From Segetibacter sp. 3557_3 (GTDB lineage Bacteria; Bacteroidota; Bacteroidia; Chitinophagales; Chitinophagaceae), in contig NZ_SMSK01000006.1 in the NCBI RefSeq assembly GCF_004354985.1, forward strand, positions 217,809-281,808: a stretch of DNA of 64,000 bases, read 5' to 3'. The position numbers were made by a program, and so were the translations under genes. The notes below the pieces were generated by a model that was not told the DNA's origin, did not search any database, and saw only the letters and a list, made by a program, of their open reading frames with translations. Of the stretch, positions 43,428 through 52,463 are shown one piece after another (the first letter of the stretch is position 1; every line of letters begins with the position of its first letter).

Positions 43428-45572
43428 ATGCAGCTTTATTGTAACGCACTCAACGAATACAGCCGCCTGCCAACAAGGGAGGTGACCATTGGCGATCTAC
43501 GCCTTGGCAACTTCAACCCGATACGCTTGCAAACCATGACAACCACTGACACCATGGATACTCTGGCAACGGTGGAACAATCGATCCGGTGTATCCAGGC
43601 AGGAGCAGAATTGGTTAGAATAACGGCACCGAGTAAAAAGGAGGCCGAAAACCTGAAAAACATTCGCGACGAACTCAGGAGACGTGGCTATAATACCCCA
43701 CTGATTGCCGATATCCACTTTACCCCGAATGCTGCCGAGATTGCGGCAAGAATAGTAGAGAAAGTAAGGGTAAACCCCGGCAACTATGTCGATAAAAAGA
43801 AGTTTGAAGTTTTCGAATACACCGACCCGGAATACAACGAAGAAATTGACCGCATCAGGGAGCGTTTTACCCCGCTCGTAAAAATCTGCCGGGAATATGG
43901 CACCGCTATGCGGATCGGCACCAACCATGGCAGCCTTAGCGACCGCATCATGAGCCGTTATGGCGATACGGCAATGGGTATGGTGGAAAGCGCAATGGAG
44001 TTTTTACGAATAGCGCGTGCTGAGCATTACCACAATGTTATTTTAAGCATGAAGAGCAGCAATCCACAGGTTATGGTTCAGGCTTACCGGTTGCTCATTC
44101 AACAAATGCAGCTGGAGTTCAGTGAATGTTACCCGCTGCACCTTGGTGTTACAGAAGCTGGTGATGGTGAAGACGGGCGTGTAAAAAGTGCAGCCGGCAT
44201 CGGCACCTTACTCGAAGACGGTATTGGTGATACCATCCGGGTCTCGCTTACCGAAGATCCTGAATTTGAAATACCGGTATGCCGCGATCTTGTGAAGCGG
44301 TATGAGCCACAACAGCAATCTGCCTGGCAGCATCAACCTGCCGGCGCGGACACAACAAGAGCTAATGGGACTACTGCTGTTACCAGCGGGCCGGTCCGGC
44401 TGGATGCAGCACCCATTCCGGCCATCAAAGATGTACCCTACTCACCGTTTGAGTATCGAAGAAGGTCTTCCATTGAAGTTGGAAACATCGGTGGTAAACA
44501 CGTACCCGTGGTTATTGCTGACCTGAGTAAGCTTGGAGAAATCAGGCCGGAACACCTCAGCAGTATCGGCTACACCTACAACGCTTCAACCGATAAATGG
44601 GCCATAGGCGATGCCGCTGCTGATTATGTTTTTACGGGTAACCAGCTGATCAATTTTGCTCTACCTGGCACACTGCGGGTTATCGTATATCCGGCTACAT
44701 GGCAGCAGGCCCTTACCGGCACCAGCAACGTAAACGACCCGGGAGTTACCTACTACCCTATTTTTGATGATGCAGGATTCGTGCAGGCAGAACTGAAAAG
44801 TGCCGTACTAAACTTTGTTATGGTCGACTGCTTCAGCGACGATACGACCATCAACGATTTCACATATTTGGATGAACTGGCTAACGACCCCACTGTAGTA
44901 CTCTGTTTAAGCAGCAGGCAGAAACATGCAATGACCGCAGTCCGGCGGATGTTTATGGAGCTTATGCTTCGAAATATTGCAAACCCTGCAATTATTATAT
45001 GCGATAGCTACTGGCAAACCGCAGATGAACACCTGATACACTATGCTACGGAATGCGGCGCCTTATTGCTCGATGGCATGGGCGACGGAATTTGCCTGGG
45101 CATGACCGCGGATGCTTATAAGAGCGCCAACACCAATGCTACGGGTCGTACATACAGCGATAATAAATCAACGGAACAATTCATCAATAATACCGCTTTC
45201 ACCATTCTGCAAGCTTCCCGCACGCGCATATCCAAAACGGAGTACATCTCCTGTCCATCATGTGGGCGTACCCTCTTTGATTTACAAGAGACAACCGCCA
45301 AAATCAGGTCGGTAACCAACCATTTAAAAGGCGTTAAGATCGCGATTATGGGCTGTATCGTAAACGGTCCTGGGGAAATGGCCGATGCTGATTTCGGTTA
45401 TGTTGGAAGTGGTGTTGGAAAGATTACGCTTTACCGGGGAAAAGAGGTAGTGAAGAGAAATATCGACAGCGATATCGCAGTCGCTGAACTCATCCTCTTG
45501 TTAAAAGAGAGCAACGCCTGGGTAGAACCTTTCATGGTTGCAAACGAACAGGAAGTAATGGCACTCGGGTGA
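43428..45572 (+). CDS. ispG: 4-hydroxy-3-methylbut-2-enyl diphosphate synthase, long form
   Basis: This is a 714-residue IspG (GcpE), which converts MEcPP to HMBPP in the non-mevalonate isoprenoid pathway using a [4Fe-4S] cluster. The TIM-barrel domain starts with REVTIGDLRLGNFNPIRLQTMTTTDT and continues to about residue 280. A large inserted domain (about 280-600) separates it from the C-terminal cluster domain with SCPSCGRTLFDLQ and AIMGCIVNGPGEMADADFGY. This long three-domain form is the Bacteroidota/plant type, unlike the 370-residue proteobacterial enzyme. A strong terminator lies 85 bases downstream. Confidence 0.95.
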   Translation: MQLYCNALNEYSRLPTREVTIGDLRLGNFNPIRLQTMTTTDTMDTLATVEQSIRCIQAGAELVRITAPSKKEAENLKNIRDELRRRGYNTPLIADIHFTPNAAEIAARIVEKVRVNPGNYVDKKKFEVFEYTDPEYNEEIDRIRERFTPLVKICREYGTAMRIGTNHGSLSDRIMSRYGDTAMGMVESAMEFLRIARAEHYHNVILSMKSSNPQVMVQAYRLLIQQMQLEFSECYPLHLGVTEAGDGEDGRVKSAAGIGTLLEDGIGDTIRVSLTEDPEFEIPVCRDLVKRYEPQQQSAWQHQPAGADTTRANGTTAVTSGPVRLDAAPIPAIKDVPYSPFEYRRRSSIEVGNIGGKHVPVVIADLSKLGEIRPEHLSSIGYTYNASTDKWAIGDAAADYVFTGNQLINFALPGTLRVIVYPATWQQALTGTSNVNDPGVTYYPIFDDAGFVQAELKSAVLNFVMVDCFSDDTTINDFTYLDELANDPTVVLCLSSRQKHAMTAVRRMFMELMLRNIANPAIIICDSYWQTADEHLIHYATECGALLLDGMGDGICLGMTADAYKSANTNATGRTYSDNKSTEQFINNTAFTILQASRTRISKTEYISCPSCGRTLFDLQETTAKIRSVTNHLKGVKIAIMGCIVNGPGEMADADFGYVGSGVGKITLYRGKEVVKRNIDSDIAVAELILLLKESNAWVEPFMVANEQEVMALG

Positions 45573-45607
45573 AGAACGTTGTGCCGTTAATTCTCCTAAC
45601 GAGCCCT

Positions 45608-45650
45608 CCAAACGGTTCATCCGCCGCAACCGGCGCCTGCACCGATTAGG
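45608..45650 (+). repeat. Dispersed 3'-flanking repeat, copy F
   Basis: CGGTTCATCCGCCGCAACCGG followed by CGCCTGCACCGATT matches the second half of the copy at 40425-40495 with about 80 percent identity by eye. It lies downstream of ispG in the same orientation and is flanked by short inverted TCCTAA/TTAGGA segments. Confidence 0.5.
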
Positions 45651-45657
45651 AGGTAAC

Positions 45658-45690
45658 AAAAAGCCCTGCGGTTGAACCGCAGGGCTTTTT
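45658..45690. terminator. Bidirectional terminator between ispG and the broken gene
   Basis: A 16-base stem AAAAAGCCCTGCGGTT/AACCGCAGGGCTTTTT with a minimal loop; both ends supply U-runs. Confidence 0.9.
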
Positions 45691-45703
45691 ATTGAGCCAT
45701 TTT

Positions 45704-47614
45704 TTACGGTTCCAGTGCAAAGGCGTTTGTATCCGACACATCAAAAGCAGCAATCCGGTGATACCCATTGTTGTGTAAAGCAGTTACATAGAGTCCTTCT
45801 GAAAAAGCGCTTTTCGTACAGGTTCCCATCAAAGCTGCCGGGGTTAACAAAGGTGTTGATACAAATTCACCCTGCCCGGTGCGGCTGTACCCGGGCGTAG
45901 CAGAGAATACAAAACCCCCGGTGTCTCCAGGACAACTTTCAAAATTGTTACCCTTTATGGTTACAAAGTTAAAAGCTGCGAAGTGGTTGTCGTGATGCGC
46001 CTGGAAGCTAAGTTTCACCTGTTGGGCATTTGCATTAGTGTACTTTATGAATCCACAGGCACCTGAGAAATTTGAGCCTACCTGCACGTCGTGTATTGCA
46101 CCTTCAGCAGGGGTATTATCAACACGAACAACCATCTTAAAGTCATTTGTGCCATTAATCATATCCCAGGTAATGAACTCCGGGGTAGCATTTTCCGTTG
46201 CGCCGGAATTGTTGATCTGGGACACTTTGTAGATTGTTGGCTCGCGAAAAATCTTATTCTGGTGTTGATCAAACAACTCAAGGGTAAATTGGTACAGACC
46301 ATCGCCAAAGAGCCCGTTGCTGTCAAAGGCTGCGCTGATGGTATCGGCCGTTTGCCAAACAGCACTGTCATCAGTTTCGCCCAGGAAACCTAAAGGCGTT
46401 GCCGGCGGTATCAGGAACAGTCCACTCGTTCCGGGAACAGGGCCAAGGGTATGGAACTTCGTTGTGGTTTGAGGATTGCCAAAAACATCCAGGTATTCTA
46501 CATAATAAGGTTTAGCAATAGCGTCGTTCAGGTAACGGGTGGTACCACCAAAAAAAGGAGTCAGATCAGGGTTAGCAATTTTGATTGCCTTCCACCTGAA
46601 GTATCGTGCACCGTTATTTGGCAATCCACTGCCGAACTTTATGATAAAGTGTAAACCGGTTGCAAACGGCGATACGTTGTCGGTAATCGAAAGATCGTGC
46701 ACCGGCTGTTTGCTGAGTCCTATGCGGTGCCAGGGCATTCCTTGTATGGGCGAAAGATCAGCATCGTCCTGGCGGATGTTACGGAGCGATACATTTCCAA
46801 TAGAACGAACCCAAACCTGCTCTCCGGTTATCGTTTCATTGCAGCCCGCACGCACCCTCGGATCAGTTACTTTAATTGTGATTTCGCTACCACATGCATA
46901 ATCCCAATAAGTGAAACAAGGGATCGGGGGTTTATAAATTGTAGCCCAGGTACCGTCAATCAGGTATTCAACCCAGAAATAGATATCTGGTTTATCACCG
47001 TTTGCCCAATAGATAATGGGAGTATCAAAACGGCCGTTATTGTCTGTATAAACCGTTTTTATCTCATCGCAACGATATAGCCATGGCCATATCCAGGGAT
47101 AATTGCAAAAGAATGGATGAAACAACTGGATGTTTTTGGCAATCGTAGTCTTTATTACGCTACTGTTACGGGTTTGCAGTTGTTGTTTAATCTGAGGGTC
47201 GATTGCGGGCATTGCCTTGTTAAGCGATGTCGGATTGCCGACTCTTACGTTCGCCGGGGACTTAAGTTTTCGCGCCAGTACATGAGTATCTGGCAGGATC
47301 GGGTTCAGCCCGGGTCTGAAGAAGGGACCAGGATCCGGTGGTATGGGAAAGGGTCGTACCCTTACCGGTTCCAGGATAAGATCGGGTATGCGCAGGATAA
47401 TATTATCCGGAATCTTGTCAAGCCAGAAAAGGACCTTATCTACCTCGCAAATATGAACCCGGGCTTTGCACAACGGCTTAACAACGAGCTGACCATCGAT
47501 ATTAAAGTCTTTTTTTACTTTACCGATAACCCTGCAAAACCTGATTTGCCACAAATCAATGAGGTTAGCTGGAATGGGTAACAGAACAAGTCGATTTTGT
47601 TCAAACTTCAGCAC
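45704..47614 (-). CDS. Large protein of unknown function, C-terminal open frame of a frameshifted gene
   Basis: The frame encodes about 636 residues beginning FEQNRLVLLPIPANLIDLWQ, but has no ATG; the only initiator-like codon is a GTG and a stop lies about 15 codons before it. The preceding 88-codon frame on the same strand overlaps by 7 bases, and restoring one A at about 47628 joins them into a single 723-residue frame (ERRKPYEPVLKFEQ). The protein has no signal peptide. It is rich in aromatic residues, with a WIWPWLYRCDEIKTVYTDNNGRFDTP segment like a carboxypeptidase-regulatory-like or Cna-B fold, and beta-rich domains to the end. I do not recognise the family. A sequencing error, a recent mutation or programmed frameshifting could each explain the break. 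Confidence 0.65.
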   Translation of the reverse strand: MLKFEQNRLVLLPIPANLIDLWQIRFCRVIGKVKKDFNIDGQLVVKPLCKARVHICEVDKVLFWLDKIPDNIILRIPDLILEPVRVRPFPIPPDPGPFFRPGLNPILPDTHVLARKLKSPANVRVGNPTSLNKAMPAIDPQIKQQLQTRNSSVIKTTIAKNIQLFHPFFCNYPWIWPWLYRCDEIKTVYTDNNGRFDTPIIYWANGDKPDIYFWVEYLIDGTWATIYKPPIPCFTYWDYACGSEITIKVTDPRVRAGCNETITGEQVWVRSIGNVSLRNIRQDDADLSPIQGMPWHRIGLSKQPVHDLSITDNVSPFATGLHFIIKFGSGLPNNGARYFRWKAIKIANPDLTPFFGGTTRYLNDAIAKPYYVEYLDVFGNPQTTTKFHTLGPVPGTSGLFLIPPATPLGFLGETDDSAVWQTADTISAAFDSNGLFGDGLYQFTLELFDQHQNKIFREPTIYKVSQINNSGATENATPEFITWDMINGTNDFKMVVRVDNTPAEGAIHDVQVGSNFSGACGFIKYTNANAQQVKLSFQAHHDNHFAAFNFVTIKGNNFESCPGDTGGFVFSATPGYSRTGQGEFVSTPLLTPAALMGTCTKSAFSEGLYVTALHNNGYHRIAAFDVSDTNAFALEP

Positions 47615-47874
47615 CGGCTCGTAGGGCTTCGTCGTTCCAGGTCTTTAAGCGAGCGTACTTCCAGCCTTTCATCTGAAACGTCGGGAGTAATCAATAATCG
47701 CAGTTTCTCAGGACTACGTTTATTCAGCCCTTTAAACTCTGCCCGGTTTTCATTAACGGGAGATTGTTGGATCAACTGCCCGTCCTGGTCGAAAAGCCAG
47801 GCGGTTAGATTAACATTTGAATTGAGTTGCTTTTCAAACGTGAGCGGGATGCTCAGCTCGTCTATTTCCTTCAT
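47608..47874 (-). CDS. N-terminal open frame of the frameshifted gene
   Basis: This is an 88-residue frame starting MKEIDELSIPLTFEKQLNSN, with ELSIPLTFEKQL and LTAWLFDQDGQLIQQSPV suggesting a small beta-sandwich domain. It ends RRSPTSRC right where the next frame opens. The last six residues look like out-of-frame sequence. Together with the downstream frame this would make one 723-residue protein. The frame also extends 67 codons upstream into sequence that does not look coding; the chosen ATG is the best start. Confidence 0.6.
   Translation of the reverse strand: MKEIDELSIPLTFEKQLNSNVNLTAWLFDQDGQLIQQSPVNENRAEFKGLNKRSPEKLRLLITPDVSDERLEVRSLKDLERRSPTSRC
47626..47634 (-). other. Apparent one-base deletion joining two frames
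   Basis: On the minus strand CGACGAAGCCC would read through as one frame if it were CGACGAAAGCCC. This is the only place where the two frames can be joined with one base. Confidence 0.6.
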
Positions 47875-48272
47875 TGTAATAAGTTTTAGGATTAAAAAGG
47901 GGTGGATCGTGCCGGCGTTGTAGTGCGCGCCAGCACCATAATGCGCTGCTACCCCCAGCTGGTTTGCACCGGCATACCCGGGTTTATAACCGATGCAGAG
48001 AAGGCATTTTAGCTGTTGGTAGCCTTGTAAAACTAGCACCCGCTTACAGTGGATGTAAAGCGTAGGGATACGCAATCCCGTAGGTAGTTATACGTATTCG
48101 CAGTGTATACCAGGATGATAGTGTGGCCGTAAGGAGTGGATATGAATACCTTTCTCTCCAGGATTACTAATGAGCCACTGTTCAGGCAGGTAACATATTG
48201 CAAGGCCGTGTAAAAACTAGGAATATCTTTACAGCTATACCAGCAAGGTTGTAATTAAAACAAGCAGTAACG
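47875..48272. other. Non-coding stretch between divergent genes
   Basis: About 400 bases that must hold promoters for nadB (plus) and the broken gene (minus). TATCTTTA, about 45 bases before nadB, is a near match to the -7 box. A GC-rich GCTGGCGCGCACTACAACG segment on the minus strand is weakly similar to the dispersed repeat. No gene recognised. Confidence 0.4.
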
Positions 48273-49868
48273 ATGCACACCGACTTCTTAGTAATTGGCT
48301 CAGGCATAGCCGGCTTAACTTATGCGTTAAAAGTTGCCGAGTCAATGCCTGCGCATAAAGTCACCATTATAACAAAAGCACAGTCTGATGAAACCAATAC
48401 TAAGTATGCACAAGGTGGCATAGCAGGTGTTTGGGATGACCTGACAGACAGTTTTAATAAGCATATAGAAGATACCATGATTGCTGGTGACGGACTTTGC
48501 AACCTTCGCACCGTTGAAATTGTGGTTAAAGAAGGACCTCAGCGTATCCGGGAGATTATTGAATGGGGCGCTCAGTTCGACAAAGATCCGGATGGTGACT
48601 ATTCGCTGGGTAAGGAAGGTGGGCACAGCGTTAATCGCATACTACACCATAAAGATGTTACGGGTAAGGAGATGGAAAGGGCGCTATTGCAGAAGATCCA
48701 GAGTATGCACAACATAGAACTCATCAATCACTGGTTCGTGGTCGATATTATCACCCAACACCACCTTGGGTATCTTGTTACCAAAGCCACACCAGATATA
48801 GAATGTTACGGGGTTTATGTGCTCAACCTGCAGACAAATGAAATCGAAAAAATTATTTCGAAAGTCACCGTGCTGGCAACGGGAGGTAATGGCCAGGTTT
48901 ACCGCACAACTACGAATCCTACGATCGCTACCGGCGATGGGGTAGCCATGGTATACCGGGCAAAGGGCCGTATAGAAAACATGGAATTTATCCAGTTTCA
49001 TCCAACCGCGCTTTTTGAGCCTGGGGTATCGCCGTCTTTCCTGATCACCGAGGCGGTGCGGGGCGATGGCGGAATACTTCGAAACCGCCAGGGCGAAGCG
49101 TTCATGGAGCGTTATGATCCAAGAAAGGATCTTGCACCACGCGACATTGTTGCCCGCGCAATCGACAGTGAGATGAAGCGAAATGGTACAGAACACGTTT
49201 TCCTCGACTGCCGGCATATGGACAAGGAAAAGTTTGTACACCATTTTCCAAATATCTATGCTAAATGCCTGAGCATCGGCATCGATGTAATGAAGCATAT
49301 GATTCCGGTTGCACCAGCGGCCCACTATAGTTGCGGCGGTATAAAAACGGATGACATGGGCAGAACTTCAATCAGGAATTTATATGCCTGCGGAGAGTGC
49401 GCCAGTACCGGCCTGCATGGTGCCAACCGGCTCGCAAGCAACAGCCTGCTGGAGGCTATGGTATTTGGCCATCGTTGCTACCTGGATAGTGTTGAGAAGG
49501 TGCCCGAATTGTCCTATCGTGAAGGTATACCTGACTGGAACGACGTTGGCACAAACGATCCAAAGGAACTGATCTTAATTACACAGAGCCTTAAGGAGCT
49601 ACAACAAGTGATGAGCGATTACGTGGGGATCGTAAGAACAGATGTACGGCTCGAACGGGCCATGAAACGCCTTGATCTGCTTTTTAACGAAACGGAAGAA
49701 CTTTACCGTACCACCACGGTTTCGTCCTACCTGTTGGAACTAAGGAACCTGATAAGCGTGGGTTACCTTATCGTAAAAGGGGCAGATTTCAGGAAAGAAA
49801 GCAGGGGTTTGCACTACAATACGGATCATCCAAATAAAAGCGAGTTGGTTGAGAATATCATCTTATAG
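48273..49868 (+). CDS. nadB: L-aspartate oxidase
   Basis: This is a 531-residue flavoprotein that oxidises L-aspartate to iminoaspartate in the first step of NAD synthesis. It has the FAD site DFLVIGSGIAGLTYALKVAE, the YAQGGIAGVW block, QFHPTALFEPG with the substrate-binding His, LITEAVRGDGGILRN, and the C-terminal CGECASTGLHGANRLASNSLLEA. The helical C-terminal domain of the fumarate reductase family is complete. nadA and nadC are not adjacent. Length and motifs are standard. Confidence 0.96.
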   Translation: MHTDFLVIGSGIAGLTYALKVAESMPAHKVTIITKAQSDETNTKYAQGGIAGVWDDLTDSFNKHIEDTMIAGDGLCNLRTVEIVVKEGPQRIREIIEWGAQFDKDPDGDYSLGKEGGHSVNRILHHKDVTGKEMERALLQKIQSMHNIELINHWFVVDIITQHHLGYLVTKATPDIECYGVYVLNLQTNEIEKIISKVTVLATGGNGQVYRTTTNPTIATGDGVAMVYRAKGRIENMEFIQFHPTALFEPGVSPSFLITEAVRGDGGILRNRQGEAFMERYDPRKDLAPRDIVARAIDSEMKRNGTEHVFLDCRHMDKEKFVHHFPNIYAKCLSIGIDVMKHMIPVAPAAHYSCGGIKTDDMGRTSIRNLYACGECASTGLHGANRLASNSLLEAMVFGHRCYLDSVEKVPELSYREGIPDWNDVGTNDPKELILITQSLKELQQVMSDYVGIVRTDVRLERAMKRLDLLFNETEELYRTTTVSSYLLELRNLISVGYLIVKGADFRKESRGLHYNTDHPNKSELVENIIL

Positions 49869-49982
49869 ATTAAAGATGGGTTCACCTGTTTTTATCGGGA
49901 GCTTTTGAAGACATCCGGTTCACAGAACGCTGAATGCATCCGCCACATTCGAAAGACCTTACAGCCAAACTTTTTTGCGTAG

Positions 49983-50855
49983 ATGCTTTATTACTTTCTT
50001 TACCTGCTTTCATTACTACCCTGGAGAGTGCTTTACTTTTTCAGCGATGGCCTATATGGCTTCATATATTACGTTCTTGGCTATCGCAGAAAAGTCGTTA
50101 TGAGCAACCTTGCAATTGCTTTTCCCGAAAAGACCGAACGGGAACGCACGAGGATAGCGAAAGACTTTTACCACAACTTCATTGATACGTTTTTTGAAAT
50201 CATCAAGTTCCTATCCCTATCTGACAAAGATTTTTCAAACCGTGTAAGCGGAAACTTTGACCTTCTGGATCGCATATATGAAACCGGGCAAAATGTTCAG
50301 CTCCACTCCGGTCATTTCTTCAATATTGAGTACTTCAATTGGGCGATCCCAAAATACACCAGGTTCCCGTTTCTGGGCGTGTATATGCCGGTCAGCAATA
50401 AAGCCGTAAACAAGATCATTTTCGAGATGCGCCGTAAATACAACACCATCATGATTTCGGCCGGAGAGTTTAAAACAACCTTCCACACCTATGCAAAAGG
50501 CAGGTACGCACTCGGGTTAGCCGCCGATCAAACACCGGGATCGCCGGACGGAGGACTTTGGCTGCATTTCTTCGGGAAACTTACTCCATTTGTCGCGGGA
50601 CCTGAAAAAAGTGCAAGGATCAACAATACCGCTGTTGTTTGGGTGCACTACTATAAAGTAAAAAGAGGGTATTATCATGCTGACTTCAGCCTGTTGACAA
50701 CAGAACCACAGCAATATGGCCGGGGCGAGCTTACAAAGGAGTTTGTTCGAAAGCTCGAAGAAAGCATCCGGAAAAAACCTGCTAACTATTTATGGAGCCA
50801 TCGCCGATGGAAACACCCCTTTAAAGAAGCTTACCGGAAGCTCGTTATCGACTGA
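49983..50855 (+). CDS. LpxL/HtrB-type lysophospholipid (lipid A) acyltransferase
   Basis: This is a 290-residue inner-membrane enzyme of the lipid A late acyltransferase family. It has an N-terminal hydrophobic anchor (YYFLYLLSLLPWRVLYFF), then VVMSNLAIAFPEKTERER, and the catalytic HX4E motif in LHSGHFFNIEYFNWAIPKY, followed by LGLAADQTPGSPDGGLWLHFFGK and a C-terminal NYLWSHRRWKH. It adds a secondary acyl chain to lipid A or to a related lipid; Bacteroidota often have two or more such enzymes with different targets. It lies 114 bases after nadB on the same strand but is functionally unrelated. Confidence 0.9.
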   Translation: MLYYFLYLLSLLPWRVLYFFSDGLYGFIYYVLGYRRKVVMSNLAIAFPEKTERERTRIAKDFYHNFIDTFFEIIKFLSLSDKDFSNRVSGNFDLLDRIYETGQNVQLHSGHFFNIEYFNWAIPKYTRFPFLGVYMPVSNKAVNKIIFEMRRKYNTIMISAGEFKTTFHTYAKGRYALGLAADQTPGSPDGGLWLHFFGKLTPFVAGPEKSARINNTAVVWVHYYKVKRGYYHADFSLLTTEPQQYGRGELTKEFVRKLEESIRKKPANYLWSHRRWKHPFKEAYRKLVID

Positions 50856-50931
50856 TGTTCATTTTGAAAAGGGATGCGAGTGCTGCTACTCTTGGGTGCT
50901 CGGGGGAAACTGTTAAACGCACAAGAAACAC

Positions 50932-52335
50932 CTAATTCAATACGGAGGCATCCTTTTCCGTTTCAATCCGTTCCTCATCTTTTATCTTGCTCCATCCTCC
51001 CAGAACATTTCTGAGGTTATGAATTCCTTGTCTTTTCAACAGCGAGATGGCGATTACGCTCCGGTAACCACCTCCGCAGTGCACATAAAGGTTGTCGTTA
51101 TCATTTATGTTGGCCATACTCGCCGGATCTTTTAAGTCGGCCAGTGGTAGATTAACGGCGCCTTTCACATGACCATCCGCAAATTCAACTTCTTTTCGAA
51201 CATCCATCACCACCAGGTTGGGATCAAAAGGTATATCCATTGCGAGTTCGTCGGCTTCAACGTCGATGATGATGTCGATTGTTTCTCCTGCGTTTACCCA
51301 TGCTTCAAATCCTCCCTCCAGGTACCCGTGAATATTGGAGATCCCAACTCTTGCAAGACGAACAATAGTTTCCCGCTCTTTGCCTGGTTCAGTAACTAAG
51401 ATTAGAGGCTCATCAAACGGCAAAAGGCTACCGGCCCATTCAGCAAACCTGCCTTCCAGACCTATGCTGATGCTGCCCGGAACAAATCCCTGGCTAAATA
51501 TCACGGCGTTTCTCGTATCCAAAGCGGTTGCTTCACCGCCGATCATGCGTTTGAAATCTGCAACCGGCAGGGGGGTCAACCCTTTTTCAAGTATGTTGTC
51601 AAGACTGTCGTAGCCCTGCATATTAATTGCTGCGTTCTTTTGAAAATAGGCGGGAGCATCTTCCAGGCCTTCGGTAACCGCTTTTATAAACGACTCTCTC
51701 GACTCAGCCAGAAGGGCATAATTCGTTAACTTTTGTTCACCTATCGTGCTATACGTTTCGCTGCCAAGGTTTTTGCCACAACTGCTGCCCGGGCCATGAG
51801 CCGGGTAAACAATAACGTTGTCAGCCAGCGGAAGTATTTTCTGTTGCAGGCTATCGTACATCATACTGGCAAGCTCCTCCTTTAACAGGTCGCCGCTACT
51901 CAGGTCGGGCCTACCGACATCGCCAACAAACAAGGTATCGCCTGTAAATACGGCATAATCCGCTCCTTGTTCATTTTTAAGCAGGTAACAGGTACTTTCA
52001 ATGGTATGGCCGGGGGTATGAAGTACGGTAATGTTTAACTTGCCAATGGAAAATTGTTCACCATCAGTGGCTACGTGCACGGGGAACGTAGTTTTTGTAT
52101 CGGGACCATAAACGATTGGCGCACCGGTAGCTTTCGCAAGGTCAAGGTGACCGCTTACAAAATCTGCATGAAAGTGGGTTTCGAAGATAAACCGGATGGT
52201 GGCCTTACGTTCATTCGCAAGCTGGATATATGCATCAATATCACGTAAGGGATCAATCACTGCTGCCTCACCTTCACTTTCAATATAATATGCTGACTCA
52301 CTAAGGCAATTCGTGTAAAGTTGTTTGATGAACAT
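50932..52335 (-). CDS. MBL-fold hydrolase fused to two rhodanese domains
   Basis: This is a 467-residue protein. Residues 1-240 are a metallo-beta-lactamase fold with the metal motif THFHADF, GHTIEST, the ETHE1-type TGDTLFVGDVGRPDL and YPAHGPGSSCG. Residues about 260-360 form a rhodanese domain without an active-site Cys. Residues about 370-465 form a second rhodanese with YVHCGGGYRS, which has the CxxGxR-type catalytic loop. This layout is a persulfide dioxygenase-rhodanese fusion involved in sulfide or persulfide detoxification. The frame extends 15 codons upstream, but a -33/-7 promoter overlaps that region and supports the ATG used. An ArsR gene lies upstream. Confidence 0.9.
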   Translation of the reverse strand: MFIKQLYTNCLSESAYYIESEGEAAVIDPLRDIDAYIQLANERKATIRFIFETHFHADFVSGHLDLAKATGAPIVYGPDTKTTFPVHVATDGEQFSIGKLNITVLHTPGHTIESTCYLLKNEQGADYAVFTGDTLFVGDVGRPDLSSGDLLKEELASMMYDSLQQKILPLADNVIVYPAHGPGSSCGKNLGSETYSTIGEQKLTNYALLAESRESFIKAVTEGLEDAPAYFQKNAAINMQGYDSLDNILEKGLTPLPVADFKRMIGGEATALDTRNAVIFSQGFVPGSISIGLEGRFAEWAGSLLPFDEPLILVTEPGKERETIVRLARVGISNIHGYLEGGFEAWVNAGETIDIIIDVEADELAMDIPFDPNLVVMDVRKEVEFADGHVKGAVNLPLADLKDPASMANINDNDNLYVHCGGGYRSVIAISLLKRQGIHNLRNVLGGWSKIKDEERIETEKDASVLN

Positions 52336-52351
52336 ACCGCGATAATTTACA

Positions 52352-52381
52352 CAAAAATACAATGAGCAAGCGGTAAGCAAA
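52352..52381 (-). promoter_or_regulatory. Promoter of the MBL-rhodanese gene
   Basis: On the minus strand TTTTG, 18 bases, TATTTTTG, matching the Bacteroidota -33/-7 consensus; the -7 box ends 16 bases before the ATG. Confidence 0.6.
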
Positions 52382-52410
52382 AGGTAAAATTGACCGTTAA
52401 ACGGGAGAAA

Positions 52411-52443
52411 ATAAAAAAGGATGCCTGTTGAGCAGACATCCTT
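52411..52443 (-). terminator. Terminator after the ArsR gene
   Basis: An 11-base stem (AAGGATG plus wobble pairs against CATCCTT) with a 5-base loop, followed on the minus strand by a T-run; 20 bases after the ArsR stop. Confidence 0.7.
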
Positions 52444-52463
52444 ATCTATTTGAAGATTAAACT

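Noticed and set aside
47895..47950. Sixth GTACAAG-type repeat copy upstream of the broken gene
   Set aside because: GCTGGCGCGCACTACAACG is only loosely similar and lies 5' of a gene, unlike the other copies.
47875..48075. 67-codon N-terminal extension of the broken gene
   Set aside because: The sequence upstream of the chosen ATG is GC-rich and repetitive and does not resemble a signal peptide or domain.
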